Origin: Calonectria ilicicola
Lineage: Eukaryota > Ascomycota > Sordariomycetes > Hypocreales > Nectriaceae
Length of the DNA: 64,000 bases
Assembly: GCA_020809705.1 (NCBI GenBank)
Contig: CP085829.1
Coordinates: 1,736,001-1,800,000 of the forward strand
Direction of reading: 5' to 3'
Part shown: positions 25,401 through 37,392 of the stretch, in pieces
Layout: every line of letters begins with the position of its first letter
Numbering within the stretch: position 1 is the stretch's first letter
The notes under the pieces: generated by a model
Databases searched by the model: none
What the model was told of the DNA's origin: nothing
What the model saw: the letters and a program-made list of their open reading frames with translations, nothing else
Program-made: the position numbers and the translations under genes

Positions 25401-28243
25401 CCACGATCGCTCAACAAGAGTCGCCCGCTGCCGGGCTAGTGCAATATGAAATGAAGTCATCTTTTTTTTATTCACGCGACTAATTACAAGTTGTGTGTGC
25501 TTCGTAAATTAATTCCTGTGCCATGTGTGTTAGGAATGTGCAGCAGCTGACCACCACCGCCCACACTTTTGTTGTGAATGTCTTTGGTTGAATGAATTGC
25601 GCCGGAATAATGCAGCACTAAGGGGCGGCGGCGGTACTTGGGAGAGAGAGGGTGAAGGAAAAAGAAAATATTAGAAACGGGTTCGTGAAAGGAAACGGCA
25701 AGAGATAATCCTCCCAAGGGTCAGATGAGGCAGTCACGATGGATGGTTGAGGAAAAATAGATTAGTAAAAGACAAAAACATATGGGAAAAAGAAAAAAAA
25801 GGCTTCGTCAGTGATTGGTCTGGATACAGTTCGTCAATACGTGTTCATCAATGGCGCCTGTTTCTCCAGTAGCTTGTTTCTCTTTTTTTACGATGCTTTC
25901 TTTTTCTTCTTCTATTTTCTTTTTTCCATTCATGTCTCTGCCCCAGCCGTTTCCTGCCGGCGCTTTTTTTTTTTTCCTCCTCAGATGATGCAGGCACTTT
26001 GTCTCACGGCCGCGTGCCGTGTCTCTGATGTCGTCCCACCCGTCTGCATTTTCGCTTCCCAAACTTGGCTTTAATGATTGCCATTTCCACGTCCCGCCTC
26101 TCCATTTTCCTGTCTATCGGTGCCGTTGCCGTACACTAAGCCGAAAGGGACGCCGTGCCTCCCCTCCCATCCCCCGAATGGGTGCAGTGGACAGAACAAG
26201 AACATGCTGGGATCTTTGTCCGAGCGCCGCCGTGGTCCAGGACAGCCCTCACCGACCCCTCGGTATCTAAAGATTGAATTGGCTGTTTCATGGCCTCAAA
26301 GTCAAAGTGTAGCTCTAAATGATGTGCTATCCGGCCGCATGGCCCTAATGAGACTTTGGGATGTGCTGTTGCCCATCTCCGGACGCTATCTCCGCCCGAA
26401 GCCATGTGAAGAGACAAACTTCAGACAGCTCGAAACCCCTCCCATTTTGGGACAAGTTTGTATACATAGCGCCATTTGCGAACGCCCCTCCCCCTCCCTC
26501 CCTCTCCTCTCCCCCAGAAGCCGATCGCCGCAATCCCACCATCTTGAGACATTGGGACCATCCTATCAATTAGATTTTGTTTGAGGGACAAATCAAGTGA
26601 CCCAAGGGACGGGATCCTCTTTTTTACCGGAAACAGCAACTGACGATGCTTTTTTCTCGGCCCTGCTGTTCCCTGGTCCGGGCCGTTTAAGCATAGAGCC
26701 GAAGCAAGAAGGAAAAAAAAGGAAGCTCAAGGGAAACGGTCTGGAAACAATCCGAGTCCGGCACATGCGTGTTTGAGGGCAATTGTTCGGTTAGAATCCT
26801 ATTATGCCATTTTTTGCCTTTGCCGCGTTGCGGTGAGGCTCCTGCTGTCTACCGGTGGCTCGCTTCGACTAACTTGCACGCCAACGACGGTATGTCTACC
26901 TACCTGCCTGCATGTCTGTGTCTCTCAATTTCTCAATCTCTCTCAACGTGGTGGTGGTTCGGGACAGAAACCGTTTTGGGACATTTTTTTTTTCAGACAA
27001 TTGGGAAATAGGGCGGGGGGGCGTGTGTGTACAGACATGTATGTATGTGTGTGGATGTGGATGTATTGTATACGATATACGTAGTTACACGGCCGCTGAC
27101 AACCAACAGACGACGCACTCGCGCCAACTTACAGCGAGCAATAAAAAATTTTGGGGCGGATGGATAGGGAGATGATGGGCGTCGGAGCGAAGGGGGCGGC
27201 GCTGCACGTCACGCACATGGTCCCAGCAGCAGTGGCGGCAGCAACATCAGCAACAGAAGCAGCATCAGCATCAGCAGCACACTCCCCATGCGGGCTTCCA
27301 AACAAACAACAGCCCACCGCGCGATCCTCCAACTTCCCCCGAGCTGCTCGACTCTGTCTAGCTTCCGTGCCCCGGGCCCGAGCATGTGCTGTGCTGTGCA
27401 TCTGGGGCTGAAGGTCAAACGCCCGCCTCGTTTGTTTTTGGCCCATGCCATACCTTGTCGGGCCTCTGCTCAAGCATCAAACACCCGCCACCAAGGGGCC
27501 CTGTGCGCGCCCATGAACCCGTCAGTGTGTCCGCGATCCGTCGTGCTTCCCACTTTTAGCATCGCATCGTCATCCCTCCTCCTCCTCCTCCTCTCAGCCG
27601 TCTGTCACGAACCATAAACATGGACCATGTCATGGTCCTTGATGGTCCTCAGTGGTCCTTAGTCCCTAGTCCCGACGAGTGGGAGGGGTGTGCTGGACCT
27701 GCCTGGGCCCGCCTCCCCCTTCATACTCCCTCCTCATATATATGCATACACGAGCCGATGGTTCTCGGCCGAGCACTGCCACACACACAACGCCCGGCGG
27801 CTCTGTTTGTTCGAACTTGTCCAATTGCCATTTTGGTAACCCTGTGCCTGGTGCTACCTCTGCCTAGTTAGTGTACCTAGGGCCTAGTGCCTTGTACCTT
27901 GTGCCTTGTGCCTGGCCTCTCGTCGGGCCTGTTCCTGGTCCATCATCCCACACACCACACACACACACGTCTGTGCTGTCCGCCTCCATACTTAGATAGT
28001 GATGACATAGATAATAGTAGTTAGTACATAGAAAAAGTAGTAATGCCCTCAACTCCTTGCCTTTGCCTTTGCCTTGCCGTGCCTTGGCTGACCACTTTGT
28101 CGCACGCACGGCCATGTATCCCAAAAAAAGATCGTCAACCCGACCTGGCGGAACCAGCTAACTTACAAAACAGCACGTCATATGTCCAATGGCAACCCCT
28201 CAAACACCATTACCCATCGTCCTTTAACTTAACCCTCCCCGTA

Positions 28244-29592
28244 TTACGCGCTCGTGCTGAAGTAGTAGTTCTCCCACAGGTACTCGTAGTCTTCCAGTAT
28301 GCCCGCGATGAACCTGGGCATTCGCTTACTGACGCCACCGATCATACCCTTGGTGACATTCTCGTAGCATGCTCCCCGCATTGCCCACCATCCCATGGCC
28401 CATCCGCGCTTGTTCCACTCCTCGCGTTCCAGCGATGTGGTTCGCAGTCCGCGATCCCGTAGCTGTCGGGCCGCGAGCTCAACCGAGAGACCAATCAGCC
28501 ATGGCGTCCACGACTTCTTGTTCTTCGTGCGCGCCATGGCAATCGCATATGCCAGGGGCGACAGGATGTGCAGAATCTCAGCCCCCTGGCTGCTGCCCTT
28601 CAGCTGGTTGAGCAGCTTGGTTGCCGGCTTGATATCGTCGGCGGTGAGTACCCGGCTCAGCAGGTAGGAGCTGATATCGCCCGCCACCGGAAGCGATGGC
28701 AAGCTCATACCAGTACGGGGCATGTTCCACTCGCGCTCATGCGGCGGTTTCAGCGACGACTCCAAACCGTAGTTTAGACCACTGGCTGATCCCGAGGTAG
28801 AACCGTCGGCCGAGGAGGCATCCAACGCCTGGCTCCCGTTAGTGAACGCAAGCGCGTCCTCGTCCTCCTGCGCTTGCTTATCTTCAGGGATAGGCTCTCT
28901 CTCCGGTAGCACGGGGGAGACAAGCGGCCGTGACCGCGTAATTCGCATTAACAGTAATCTGCAGAAGACCTTGATGGCCTCCAAGATCACAACCACCTTC
29001 CAGCGTGACTTCTCGCCACCACGGCGCTTGGCCGACATTTCCCACAGCATCTCAGTATAGATGACCATCTGCAGCAGCATAGCTATTCGCCTGTATGCAC
29101 TGCTCTTCTGGGTCCAGTAACGAGTATATCGTGCATGTGCCGATGGAATAGATGCCATGGGCAGCCGCGAGAGAGCTTTCTGAAGCAGCGAATCATGGTA
29201 AAGCGATAGTAGCTGGACGCCCGAATGAATGGATTCTGACGCGATCTCGGCGTCTCGGAAACGGCCTGTTTGAAGTATCTCGTCAGATGCAATCCTCCTT
29301 TCAAATCAAATATTCCCAATGGATAGGCAGAGAAGGCCCGACTGGGGGGTCTGAGCTCCCGGGTCTTCTGAAGTGCTTGGTGTGGGTGTGTCAACATACC
29401 TGGGATGATGTACGTAAGGCTGCGCAAAGCGCTCTCGATTTGCGATACCTGGCCGGCGTTTTTGGTGATAAATTCGTCGTACATCGAAAGCCATTGTGGA
29501 GGCATCGACAGAATGCTGCCCAGCGACGCTTTTGATTTCTGTTGCGGCTTGGAAGCCGAAGCTGCCGCCGGTCGGCTCGAGGATGAAGCCAT
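28244..29592 (-). CDS. pex16: Peroxisomal membrane biogenesis protein Pex16
   Basis: Two exons (29400-29592 and 28244-29265) around a 134-bp intron (GTATGT donor, AACAG acceptor) give 404 aa. After splicing, the sequence crosses the junction as LTYIIPG|RFRDAEIASES, a hallmark of Pex16, following SMYDEFITKN and QVSQIESALR. Later conserved blocks are SGVQLLSLYHDSLL, YTRYWTQKS, LLQMVIYTEMLWE and the RSRPLVSPVLPEREPIPE segment. Pex16 is an integral peroxisomal/ER membrane protein that helps insert peroxisomal membrane proteins. The start at 29592 (MASSSSR) gives a 25-30 residue Ser/Ala/Lys lead before the conserved core. Other in-frame ATGs at 29657 (MTRTRSA) and 29502 (MPPQWLSM) are possible; 29592 is a compromise. 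An unspliced reading of exon 1 would run into a different frame and lose the protein. Confidence 0.93.
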
Positions 29593-30760
29593 CTCGTCAG
29601 GGAGCGCCCCCGTGGCTGCGGGGAGAGTATCACGCGCGCTTCTCGTCCTAGTCATATAAGTGCCGCTTCGATTCGCGATGCTCAATCGGCAGCATGACGC
29701 GGGGCTCGCGAGAGAAATGCGAAATAGATGCTGATGAGATGATGATGTCGATTTGAAGGTTGCTCTGCTGCTTCCGAGGGCCTCACTGAACCCGTACCGT
29801 ACTCTGCCGAGGCACGTCACGCTTAGTGGAGGGAGCAGCGCGTGCCTTAGGCAACACTAATTTCCCGAGTCCACCTCGGCATCCCTACCCTGTACTGCAA
29901 TAATGAAGCTGCTATATCCATTGTTATTGTTTATATCATGGGAAATAATGTGTTTCGATGATGAATTTTTAATGACCTATCATTCTTGACACTATACTGC
30001 TGTTTTGATCTTGCCCTGAACTCTACTGCCTTGAAGATTTGCACTTGGACGTGTTTGTGGCCAACAAGCCACAGTGGATTCACCATCCATTCAATCAAAC
30101 ACGGTATCCATAAGTCTAGAAATCCAACCCGTTCATAACATTATATAACGGTATCAATCACTCACATATATCCCAACTGTCACTACCGTAAATTCACATC
30201 ATCTCATAAATCAAGCCAATACGGGGGCCAAAAACAGCCCATGCTTTGCAAACAAAAAGAACCAGACTTTTTTTTTCTGATTCTGAATATCAATTCGAGT
30301 GAGCTTGCAGCAGCCACTCTCTAAACATCTAAATGCCGTGATCACATTACGTCGTATACTGTAAATATGACACCGAAGCTTTGAATAACAAGCTTCTGGA
30401 AAAAACAAACCAGCCATGCCCCTCAATATCGTGTTCAGCTGGCATGATAAAAAAACACATTTTCAAAGATCCCCACACTCTCCTCCAATCCATTATCCTC
30501 TCAACTTAGGGTATTGCAGGAAACGCCGAACAGTTGCCAAAGGAGAAACAATCCGACACGCCACAACCCAGATGGAAGTATTCTGCCCATGCGCCCCGAC
30601 ACCAGCTCCTGCGTCTATAGAGACCCGAGTCGTTCCAGGTATCTGCTGGCTGCACCGTAGTGCGGCTATATGCTGCCCATTGCTATGAATAAGAGATGAG
30701 TGCCGGCATCTGCGAGAAAAAAAGAACCTAAAAAGAAACAAAATAATAATATTGGTGCGA
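29593..30760 (-). other. Intergenic region: Pex16 promoter and 3' region of the NirA-like gene
   Basis: No supportable gene. A frame open upstream of the Pex16 start to 29820 is probably leader. The central part (29890-30480) is AT-rich, with no recognisable element. Confidence 0.4.
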
Positions 30761-33489
30761 TTATTCCAATATTGCGAAACCAGCCAGCTCCAACTCCTTT
30801 CCACTTGGGAGAATTGGTCGACCTTGCATAGGAAAAGGCCAAAATAGTGGATTTTCCATGCTATCGGCAGTTTTGGGTATCATGGGCTTTTTCTCGCCCC
30901 CGGCTGTGACTCGACCCGTCCCCCAGCTGCACAGGATATCCTCTTCTCGTAGATTTGGAGCGAAGAAGTTAAGACTGCCAGAGTTTGGGCCTACGAGCCC
31001 GTCGTATTCCTCTGGGGTGAGATTTTCGCCGCTCAGTTCGACATCTATTCTCCACTTTGATGCAAGATAACGAAGTATGTTGAGTGCTTGCTCAGCAAAG
31101 TGGTGGCAGGGTGCCATCTCGGTGAGATCGGCTATGCCCTGCTTGATGGCGTCCTGGACGTGAGGGTCGATTTTGGCCGCCACTTCCATCTTCTCACTTG
31201 TCGATACGTCCGATGGGAGTGGGATGGCGGTAGCTCCAATAGCCAAATGCATAATTGCAGATGTGAGGACAAAGTAGGGAACAAAAGAAGGAGTTCTGCG
31301 TAACGTGTATAGTTGCGAGTAGGATCTCAGCAGACCTTGAATAGCGTCTGCAGCTTGCGAACATACGTCGCGGGGCGATACCTTGGAGCCGATGATCCTT
31401 AGCTTGATTAGGGGTCTAAACAGAAGTAATATGGCGAAGTGATAGTACATGCTGGATTATGTGAGTCATTGAGGTTGCTCAGAAAGGAATTCCAGGAAAC
31501 TCACTGCGCAAATAAAACGGCTGGAGTAAAGTTGTGTCCTAGCCGCAACACTTCTGGTATTCGATCATACCAGTTGAGGTATTTCGTATAGATGGCTAGG
31601 AGATCCCTCGCCGTCAGGGGTCTCCCAGGGGAATGAAGAATATACAGAGATTCATGAACAAGCTCGCTTAGTTCACAGAAGCACTTATATACTGAGCGAA
31701 CATTGGATGGCTGCTCGCAGGAGCGCTGCAAACGAGCCCCTAGAGACGGTCAACAACCAATGTCTGACCGAAGCCGGCTAAATACTCACCATCATCGGTA
31801 TAAGGTACCCATAAAGAGGCTTCGATGTCACCAATTATTGCAGGCTTTGGGGGCAGGTGAGGGAAGCAAGAGCACTGTGGCAACGTTCCGGTAGCAAGAG
31901 ACCACGCACTGTGGTAAGGGTTAAAAGGGGGGTTTCTGTAACGTCCAAGGATCAACGCTTACTGATCAAGGGCAAAAGCACCCCAATATGTTGCCGCTTG
32001 GACGGCAAGCTCGTCCTCGTCTCCCTCATCCTGGACACGATCCAGTCCCATCTCGATGGCCAGGCGGATACTTTGACCTGCATAGTACCAACTTTCCGAG
32101 TCCCGACCGCAGCTGGCTTCCCGAATAGACATGATGCCAAGCGCCTGAATCGTGGTCAAGCTATGGTGATCTGTTTCCTCCTCAAATAGCCGCAGCGATT
32201 CTTTGAAGAAATGATCACCAGATGAGTAAGGATCGTTTGGGTTCGCCCGTGTCATGGGCTGTGTCGAAAAACGGCAACCCAGAGCTAAGAGGGCATTAAC
32301 TAGTATTGGGGAGCAATATCGATGACGACCATCTCCGAAATCCCGTAAAAAGTGTTCTTTGCTTAGGGATGCAAACGTGGGATATTCCCAACAAAAGTAC
32401 AGAGCAAGGAGATGCTTGACCAATGCGTTGTCATTGGTAATGCTAGTCCAGCTGGAGAAGTGAGATCTCATTTCGGGCTCAATCAAAGGTGACAAGATTT
32501 GTTCAATTCCACGGTATCTTGGCAAATTATCCGACAAGTGATCTGTGTGCATTCCTTCCACCCACGATCCTACTTGAGACTGAGGCTGAGCTCCTCGGAT
32601 ATCCGTGGACCAGCTCATGGCATCTGGATGGGAGTTGCTCCGCGTCGAGCCGGCCTGACTGTGAGAGGAAAACTGCCAAGGGCTGTTTTGCCCCATTTCA
32701 GGCCTCAAGCCTGGTTGCTGCTGAGGGTTTACTCCGATACTCATGGCAGCTAGCGAACTTAGACTGCCACCCGGAAACCCGGCCATGGTAGCCATCCCTG
32801 GATGATCCGGCCGGGGCGCAAAGGCGGGAATAGGGCCTCCGCCGGGAGGCATCGCGCTGTTGAGCCATTCCGAGATGGTCTCAATTGACTGGCCAGCGCG
32901 GAGTCGTGTTAAAACTTCTTCCCATAGGTCAGAGTGTTTAAGAGCATCAAAGACTTGGTTGCTGGAGCGCTGTTGGTGACGAAGGTTTTCGATCTCGGTT
33001 CGGAGATTTTCCTTTGACTGGCGCACAGGGATCTCGTAGACACAATCGATATCCTTTTGAGATTTGCAGCGCCCACAAGGTCTTTGACCGTCACACTGTT
33101 TGATAGTTTGTCAGCGAACCAAACCTCGATGGCTGGCGCCCACTGTCCGGGGGACTGCATTGTCACGAAAAATAACGTACCTTTGCGCGCTTCTTTCTAC
33201 ATTCAGTACAGGCATTAGGTGTTACGACGCCAAGTCCGCGGCGGCGCTTTGAGTGCTGTGGGTTCACGGCGGACCCAGAGGCTGTCGAGGGCGTGTTGGA
33301 GGATTGGGCTGAAGCTGAGTTTGGGGTGGGATTCCCCTGCGACTGAGCTCCCGAGCTTCCAGCCTGAACCGTCAAAGCTCCTTGGGGCGTGTTTGCCGCG
33401 CTGGGCAGCGGGTTGGGCGCGCCGATGGGAGTGCCTATGGGATTTCCAATGTCGGTATCTTCGTCCATCGCGTCCGGCCCGGTCGACAT
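30761..33489 (-). CDS. Zn2Cys6 transcription factor, NirA-like
   Basis: Five exons (33181-33489, 31963-33095, 31790-31908, 31505-31739, 30761-31451) joined by introns of 85, 54, 50 and 53 bp give 828 aa. The zinc cluster is split exactly between ECRKKRAK and CDGQRPCGRC. Cysteines fall at 94, 97, 104, 110, 113 and 121, and a heptad-like linker (ENLRTEIENLRHQQ) follows as in dimerising members. The fungal regulatory domain covers about residues 245-620, with PILVNALLALGCRFS, SIREASCGRDSESWYYAG and SIRLAIEMGLDR. This arrangement resembles the nirA/nit-4 group of nitrogen regulators, but the finger differs and many paralogues share it, so nitrate control is not claimed. The N-terminus is Gly/Pro/Ser/Asn-rich. 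The start at 33489 is the first ATG in frame; the frame stays open upstream to 33669 but without an ATG. Confidence 0.9.
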
Positions 33490-35398
33490 GGCGCGAGGCT
33501 TGGGTATAGAGGAATGGAGAGATCGATTCGCAAATTCTTTAGTTTGGAGGAGCTCTGGAAGGGCGAGGTCGAGTTCTCGTGGGGGTGACTGTGGTTGCGA
33601 CGGGGTCGACGCAACCTGACATGCTGCCGAGGGGCGGCAGGAGGAGGTGCAGGGTTGAGGAAGCTGCAACTATAGCTTTAGATGTAGCTGTAGTTATGAC
33701 TGGAGCCAGAGCATTCAGCAGGCGTGCTGGCGGTGCAGCAGCTGTAGCTGGTGTTGCGGGGGCCGGGTTTCGCGGGGAGATGTGAGGTGGCGGGGGAGGA
33801 GTCGAATTGAGGCCGTAGCGCGCGCCGTTGTGAACAAAAGGAATTCAAACGAAAACCGTGCTGAATTGAATTTTGATGGGAACAACTCTCGAGAGGTTGG
33901 TCGGGCTGACAATATCATCTGTAGCTGCGTGCTATGCCTGGAGGGTCAGGGAGAAAAAGACCGATTCCGCGCGACTGGGGAGGAGGCTGGATGGAGGAGG
34001 CAAAAGCAACAACTTGTTTTTTTCCTCCCCAGAGCCTGACAATCTCGGCTACTAAGAGCACAAGCAAGGGCAATGCGAGAGAAAAAAACAAAAAAAATCG
34101 AGGAACACAAAAAAAATGCGCTGTAAGAAAGGGCGTGTCTGGCGGCAACAACACAGAGGCAGGGCTGGGCCGAGGAAACAGACGATTGGATGGGGATGGC
34201 GACTGCAATGGCGAATGCTTGGCTGCAAGACTTTCATGCGCGCCTGGCACTTGGCTCTTAGCTCACCTGAGAAAGGGAGTAGTCGCAGGCAAGGACTTCT
34301 AGTCGGTGGCGCATTGTTTCTCGTGTAGCTTGGTGGGAAATGCCGTTTGCGCTGCTCTCGTTTGCCATGAACGGGTCCAGAGGCGATGAGGTTTGGTGAC
34401 TGGCGGGGCCGGCCTGCATGTGTTTGATAGAATTGGGTAACTCGTCACCCATGCATCATTGATCTCCCAATAGCGCGGTATTGATCTATCATCTAATTAT
34501 TTATCCGGTATTCAAATGACTGCCGCGACCACGCCATTGGCCGTGTCCCCCGTTCCTCTGCCAGAGAGAAATCTGTTTCCTTCACCATCGATCTGTTGCC
34601 TGTTCTGGAACTCGACGCCTCTGCTACAACCGACGACGCCCGCCCTACGCCCGCCTTTGTACTCTGCATCATCTCTCGCCCCTTGCCGCCGACGACCCAA
34701 TTGCAGACAGGCTCAGTCATCGTCATGATGAAGGCTAGCATCGGCGGCACAGCAAGTCCTCCAGCTGGCTCTCGAGCGCCGCAGATGCCGACCATGTAAA
34801 ATGATGTCAGAGGCTACGGCACCCACACAGCTTCGCTGAGATGATCGACGCGGGTCTTGCCCATGTTCTGGATTTTCACTGTGGTAGGCGACTACTATGC
34901 ATAATGGGCCGCTTCCGGACCCGGCGCCGTTGGATGCACGCCATCTACGCCCGCCCTGCGTCTCTCATCTCCATCCCGCGATCAGAGTCCAGACGCCAAC
35001 CGAGCCCAATTCTATGGCTTCCCCTTAGGTACGCCGCTCCGCCCTGCCCCACCATACGTCATCAGTTCGATTGCCAAAACCATGGTCAGGAACAGAGATC
35101 ATGACGTTGGCCCCTTTGATATTTGTTGGATTTCTAATTTTAACCTAGCACCTTTCGATCAGTCACATATCCCAGAGGGTAAAACACCCCTGCTTGGTTG
35201 GCAGTTTGAACCTCATTCACTGAAATAGCCGAGCGGTGGGGGGGTTCCTCATTCTTCCAGTGTCAATGCCCAAGAAATCTTTATTTATTTATGATACAAT
35301 AAACATGCGCCCATGTTGTTGCGCCGAATACACCCTAGATCCAGATATTATATTTTCTTTCCTATTGTACAAACTTGCCCGACTCGTCCGACGTTGAA
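33490..35398. other. Intergenic region: NirA-like promoter/leader and BRL1 3' region
   Basis: No gene is supportable. The part nearest 33490 is the 5' leader of the NirA-like gene. Near 34080-34115 there are A-rich runs, and from 34500 to 35100 only short unremarkable frames. The last 300 bases should include the BRL1 3' untranslated region. Confidence 0.4.
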
Positions 35399-36977
35399 TT
35401 AGCTACCGCTGTAGCTCCCCTTGCTGGGACTGCGGTTATACTTTATGGGGCTCATTGAACGTTCCCTCTTGCTTGGGCTTCGGCGTCCTGAAGGAGTGTA
35501 GGGTGCCGCAAGCAGAGGTTTCATCTTTGGAGGTGAGGTATCTGTGTCTGTTCCCTCGTCCAGCAAGGCATGTCGCCCAACACGCGGTGTCTGCACGGGA
35601 ACCCACATAAATCCAGGGCCGCCCTCCGGGGGGATTGTGGGATCGTGGACCGAAGCCGAGTGGACAGGGGTGACAGGAGTGGTCTTGGCCGCACTGTATC
35701 GGCCTAGCGTGAAATTATTGGCAAAGGCACAGAGAATAAGAATGGCAAAGAAGAAGCCCTGGTAATATGTTAGCTTGCAAAGCACCCTTAATGAACTTGC
35801 ATGTCTGTTACATACCCAAGCCTTGAGGTTCATGGCCTCAGAAAATTCGTTAATGATTTCAGCAATTTGCTTTGCCGTCACCTTGACTCTCATGATGGAC
35901 TCGGGATTCTGCATCATACAGTCGTACCACTCATCGCACATCATCTTGAGGGCAGGTCGATCTTTCCTGGCGCACTCGTTGAGTGTGTACTGATTCTGAC
36001 ACTCAGTCATTTTGCTCATTAGTTCCATGCGAGCAGCCTCATTTGCGTTCCGAATATCTGATCGAACAGTATCCACAATTGCCCAGCCAATGTAGACAAA
36101 GATAAATACAAGGAAGAAGTTGACGATGAGTTGAATCCATCGGAACAGGTTGTCTGGGGCGTTTGGGTGCTCGTCCAGTGTATGGAATATGGACCCCAAG
36201 ATACCCTTCGGAGCAGCGTCCTTGTTCTTCTTTTGTGACCGGTTTCGCCCCCGTGGAGCCATACTATCGTCCGAATCGGCCTCTGAATCGTCCCATCTTT
36301 GGTCGCGATATCGAGTACCGACATCCTTGTCGAGGTTATGTCTCTTTCTTTTCCTTAGTACATCGGTCGCAGTAAGATCCCGGGATCCTCGAATCTCTCC
36401 TCGTCCCGCGAGGTGCTTTTTGGACAAGAGCGCGGATTTTCCATAGCGAAATGACTTGTTGATCTTTGCAGGACTGGGGGTTCCGCTCATAATGACATCC
36501 CCCATACGGTCCGTCTCAGGAGTATCATTGGGAAAGTCCGACGTCTCAGTGAGAGCGGGGCTATCCTCCGCACCTGAAGCTTCGGATAATGCCAGTTCAT
36601 CGAAAGGTTTGCGCGGTGTGGTGAAGGCAGGGTTTCGAAAGGCAGGGGCAGATGCCTTTGAAGTCAATTGTGGCGTAAATGATGATAGTTGAGGGGGCGG
36701 TTGAGATTTAGTCGGTGTGTTCAAGTTGGCAAATGGGTTTGGTCGTGGGAGAGGCTTTGAAGGCGAAGCAAAGACTGGGAAGATGCTTTATTAGCGAGTT
36801 GATGACAGGTTGCGCCATCCGTCCTGACGGAAGCGACGGCTGGTAGTTGAAGCGACGGTATAGCTTACCGTTTTGCGAGCCACCCTTGACAGCATGTGTA
36901 AAAGGACTGGTGGGATCAAGAGCGCCGCTGCCTTGATATTCCCAATCCATGGGACCTTCATAAGTTCGGCGATCCAT
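35399..36977 (-). CDS. brl1: Brl1/Brr6-type nuclear envelope protein (nuclear pore biogenesis)
   Basis: Exons 36869-36977, 35816-36774 and 35399-35758 give 475 aa. The disordered Ser/Pro-rich N-terminus (residues 1-235) carries basic NLS-like KRKRH. The conserved domain starts with GILGSIFHTLDEHPNAPDNL, then a membrane segment at about 252-270 (LIVNFFLVFIFVYIGWAIV), a lumenal part with four cysteines (about 295, 304, 316, 322) and a second membrane segment at about 357-372 (GFFFAILILCAFANNF). These features define the Brl1/Brr6 domain, whose disulfides and amphipathic helix assist inner/outer nuclear membrane fusion during pore assembly. Intron 2 (35759-35815) is 57 bp, a multiple of three, and has no stop in frame. 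Its GTATGT donor, GCTAAC branch site and CAG acceptor say it is removed. If retained, 19 residues including two Cys would sit just before the second membrane segment. Confidence 0.92.
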
Positions 36978-37392
36978 GATGGCGGTATAGTTGCTGGGCT
37001 ATGGTGGCCACTGCGCACTTGTCTGGGATGCCAAATGTTGTCGTTGAGATTCGTGCAGAGATCCGCAATGCAGCTTTTTTGGCTTATTTGGTCTCAATCG
37101 TCAATGGCAACCATACACCAAAGTAAACAAACCATTTGTTGCCTTAGGCCGCAGGCGTGGGTGCTTATGTCAGCTACAGGGATGCGCCGAACCTCTGTCG
37201 CGGCTTAACCAAATCCCGGTCAGCCAAAGAAAGTTAGGAGCTTCGTGACAGTTCAGCCAGGCGCAAGAAGTCTTTTTGTCTTCTCATCTGCAACCACTTT
37301 TCCTCGCGTCTTTTTTTACGCGGTATCATCGACCGCAATTTGGCCGGCATATTCAGCCCGTGTGCTTGGAACTGCACCCACCACCTGGCATC
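36978..37392. promoter_or_regulatory. Divergent promoter between BRL1 and IWS1
   Basis: The two ATGs are 415 bases apart and face away from each other, so both promoters and leaders share this interval. No TATA box is evident. Confidence 0.55.

Larger units (their letters stand above)
17856..28243. other. 10.4-kb stretch without a supportable gene
   Basis: Many open frames of 60-250 codons occur on both strands, but none has the composition, splice structure or motifs of a protein family I know; most are Ser/Pro/Arg/Cys-rich noise. The stretch starts at the ATG of the C2H2 gene and ends at the stop of Pex16, both on the minus strand, so all of it is formally upstream of the C2H2 gene. It contains purine/pyrimidine-skewed tracts, short tandem repeats (19721, 22220, 22457), CA/GT-rich patches (19470, 20200, 21860, 27030) and homopolymers. 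It may hold a long regulatory region, non-coding transcripts or fast-evolving small genes that cannot be called by eye. Confidence 0.55.

Noticed and set aside
17856..28243. CRISPR-like or satellite array suggested by repeated short motifs
   Set aside because: The repeats are short, unlike each other and scattered, with no regular repeat-spacer structure. A CRISPR array is not expected in a fungal nuclear genome.
33490..33669. N-terminal extension of the NirA-like regulator
   Set aside because: The open frame has no ATG upstream of 33489.
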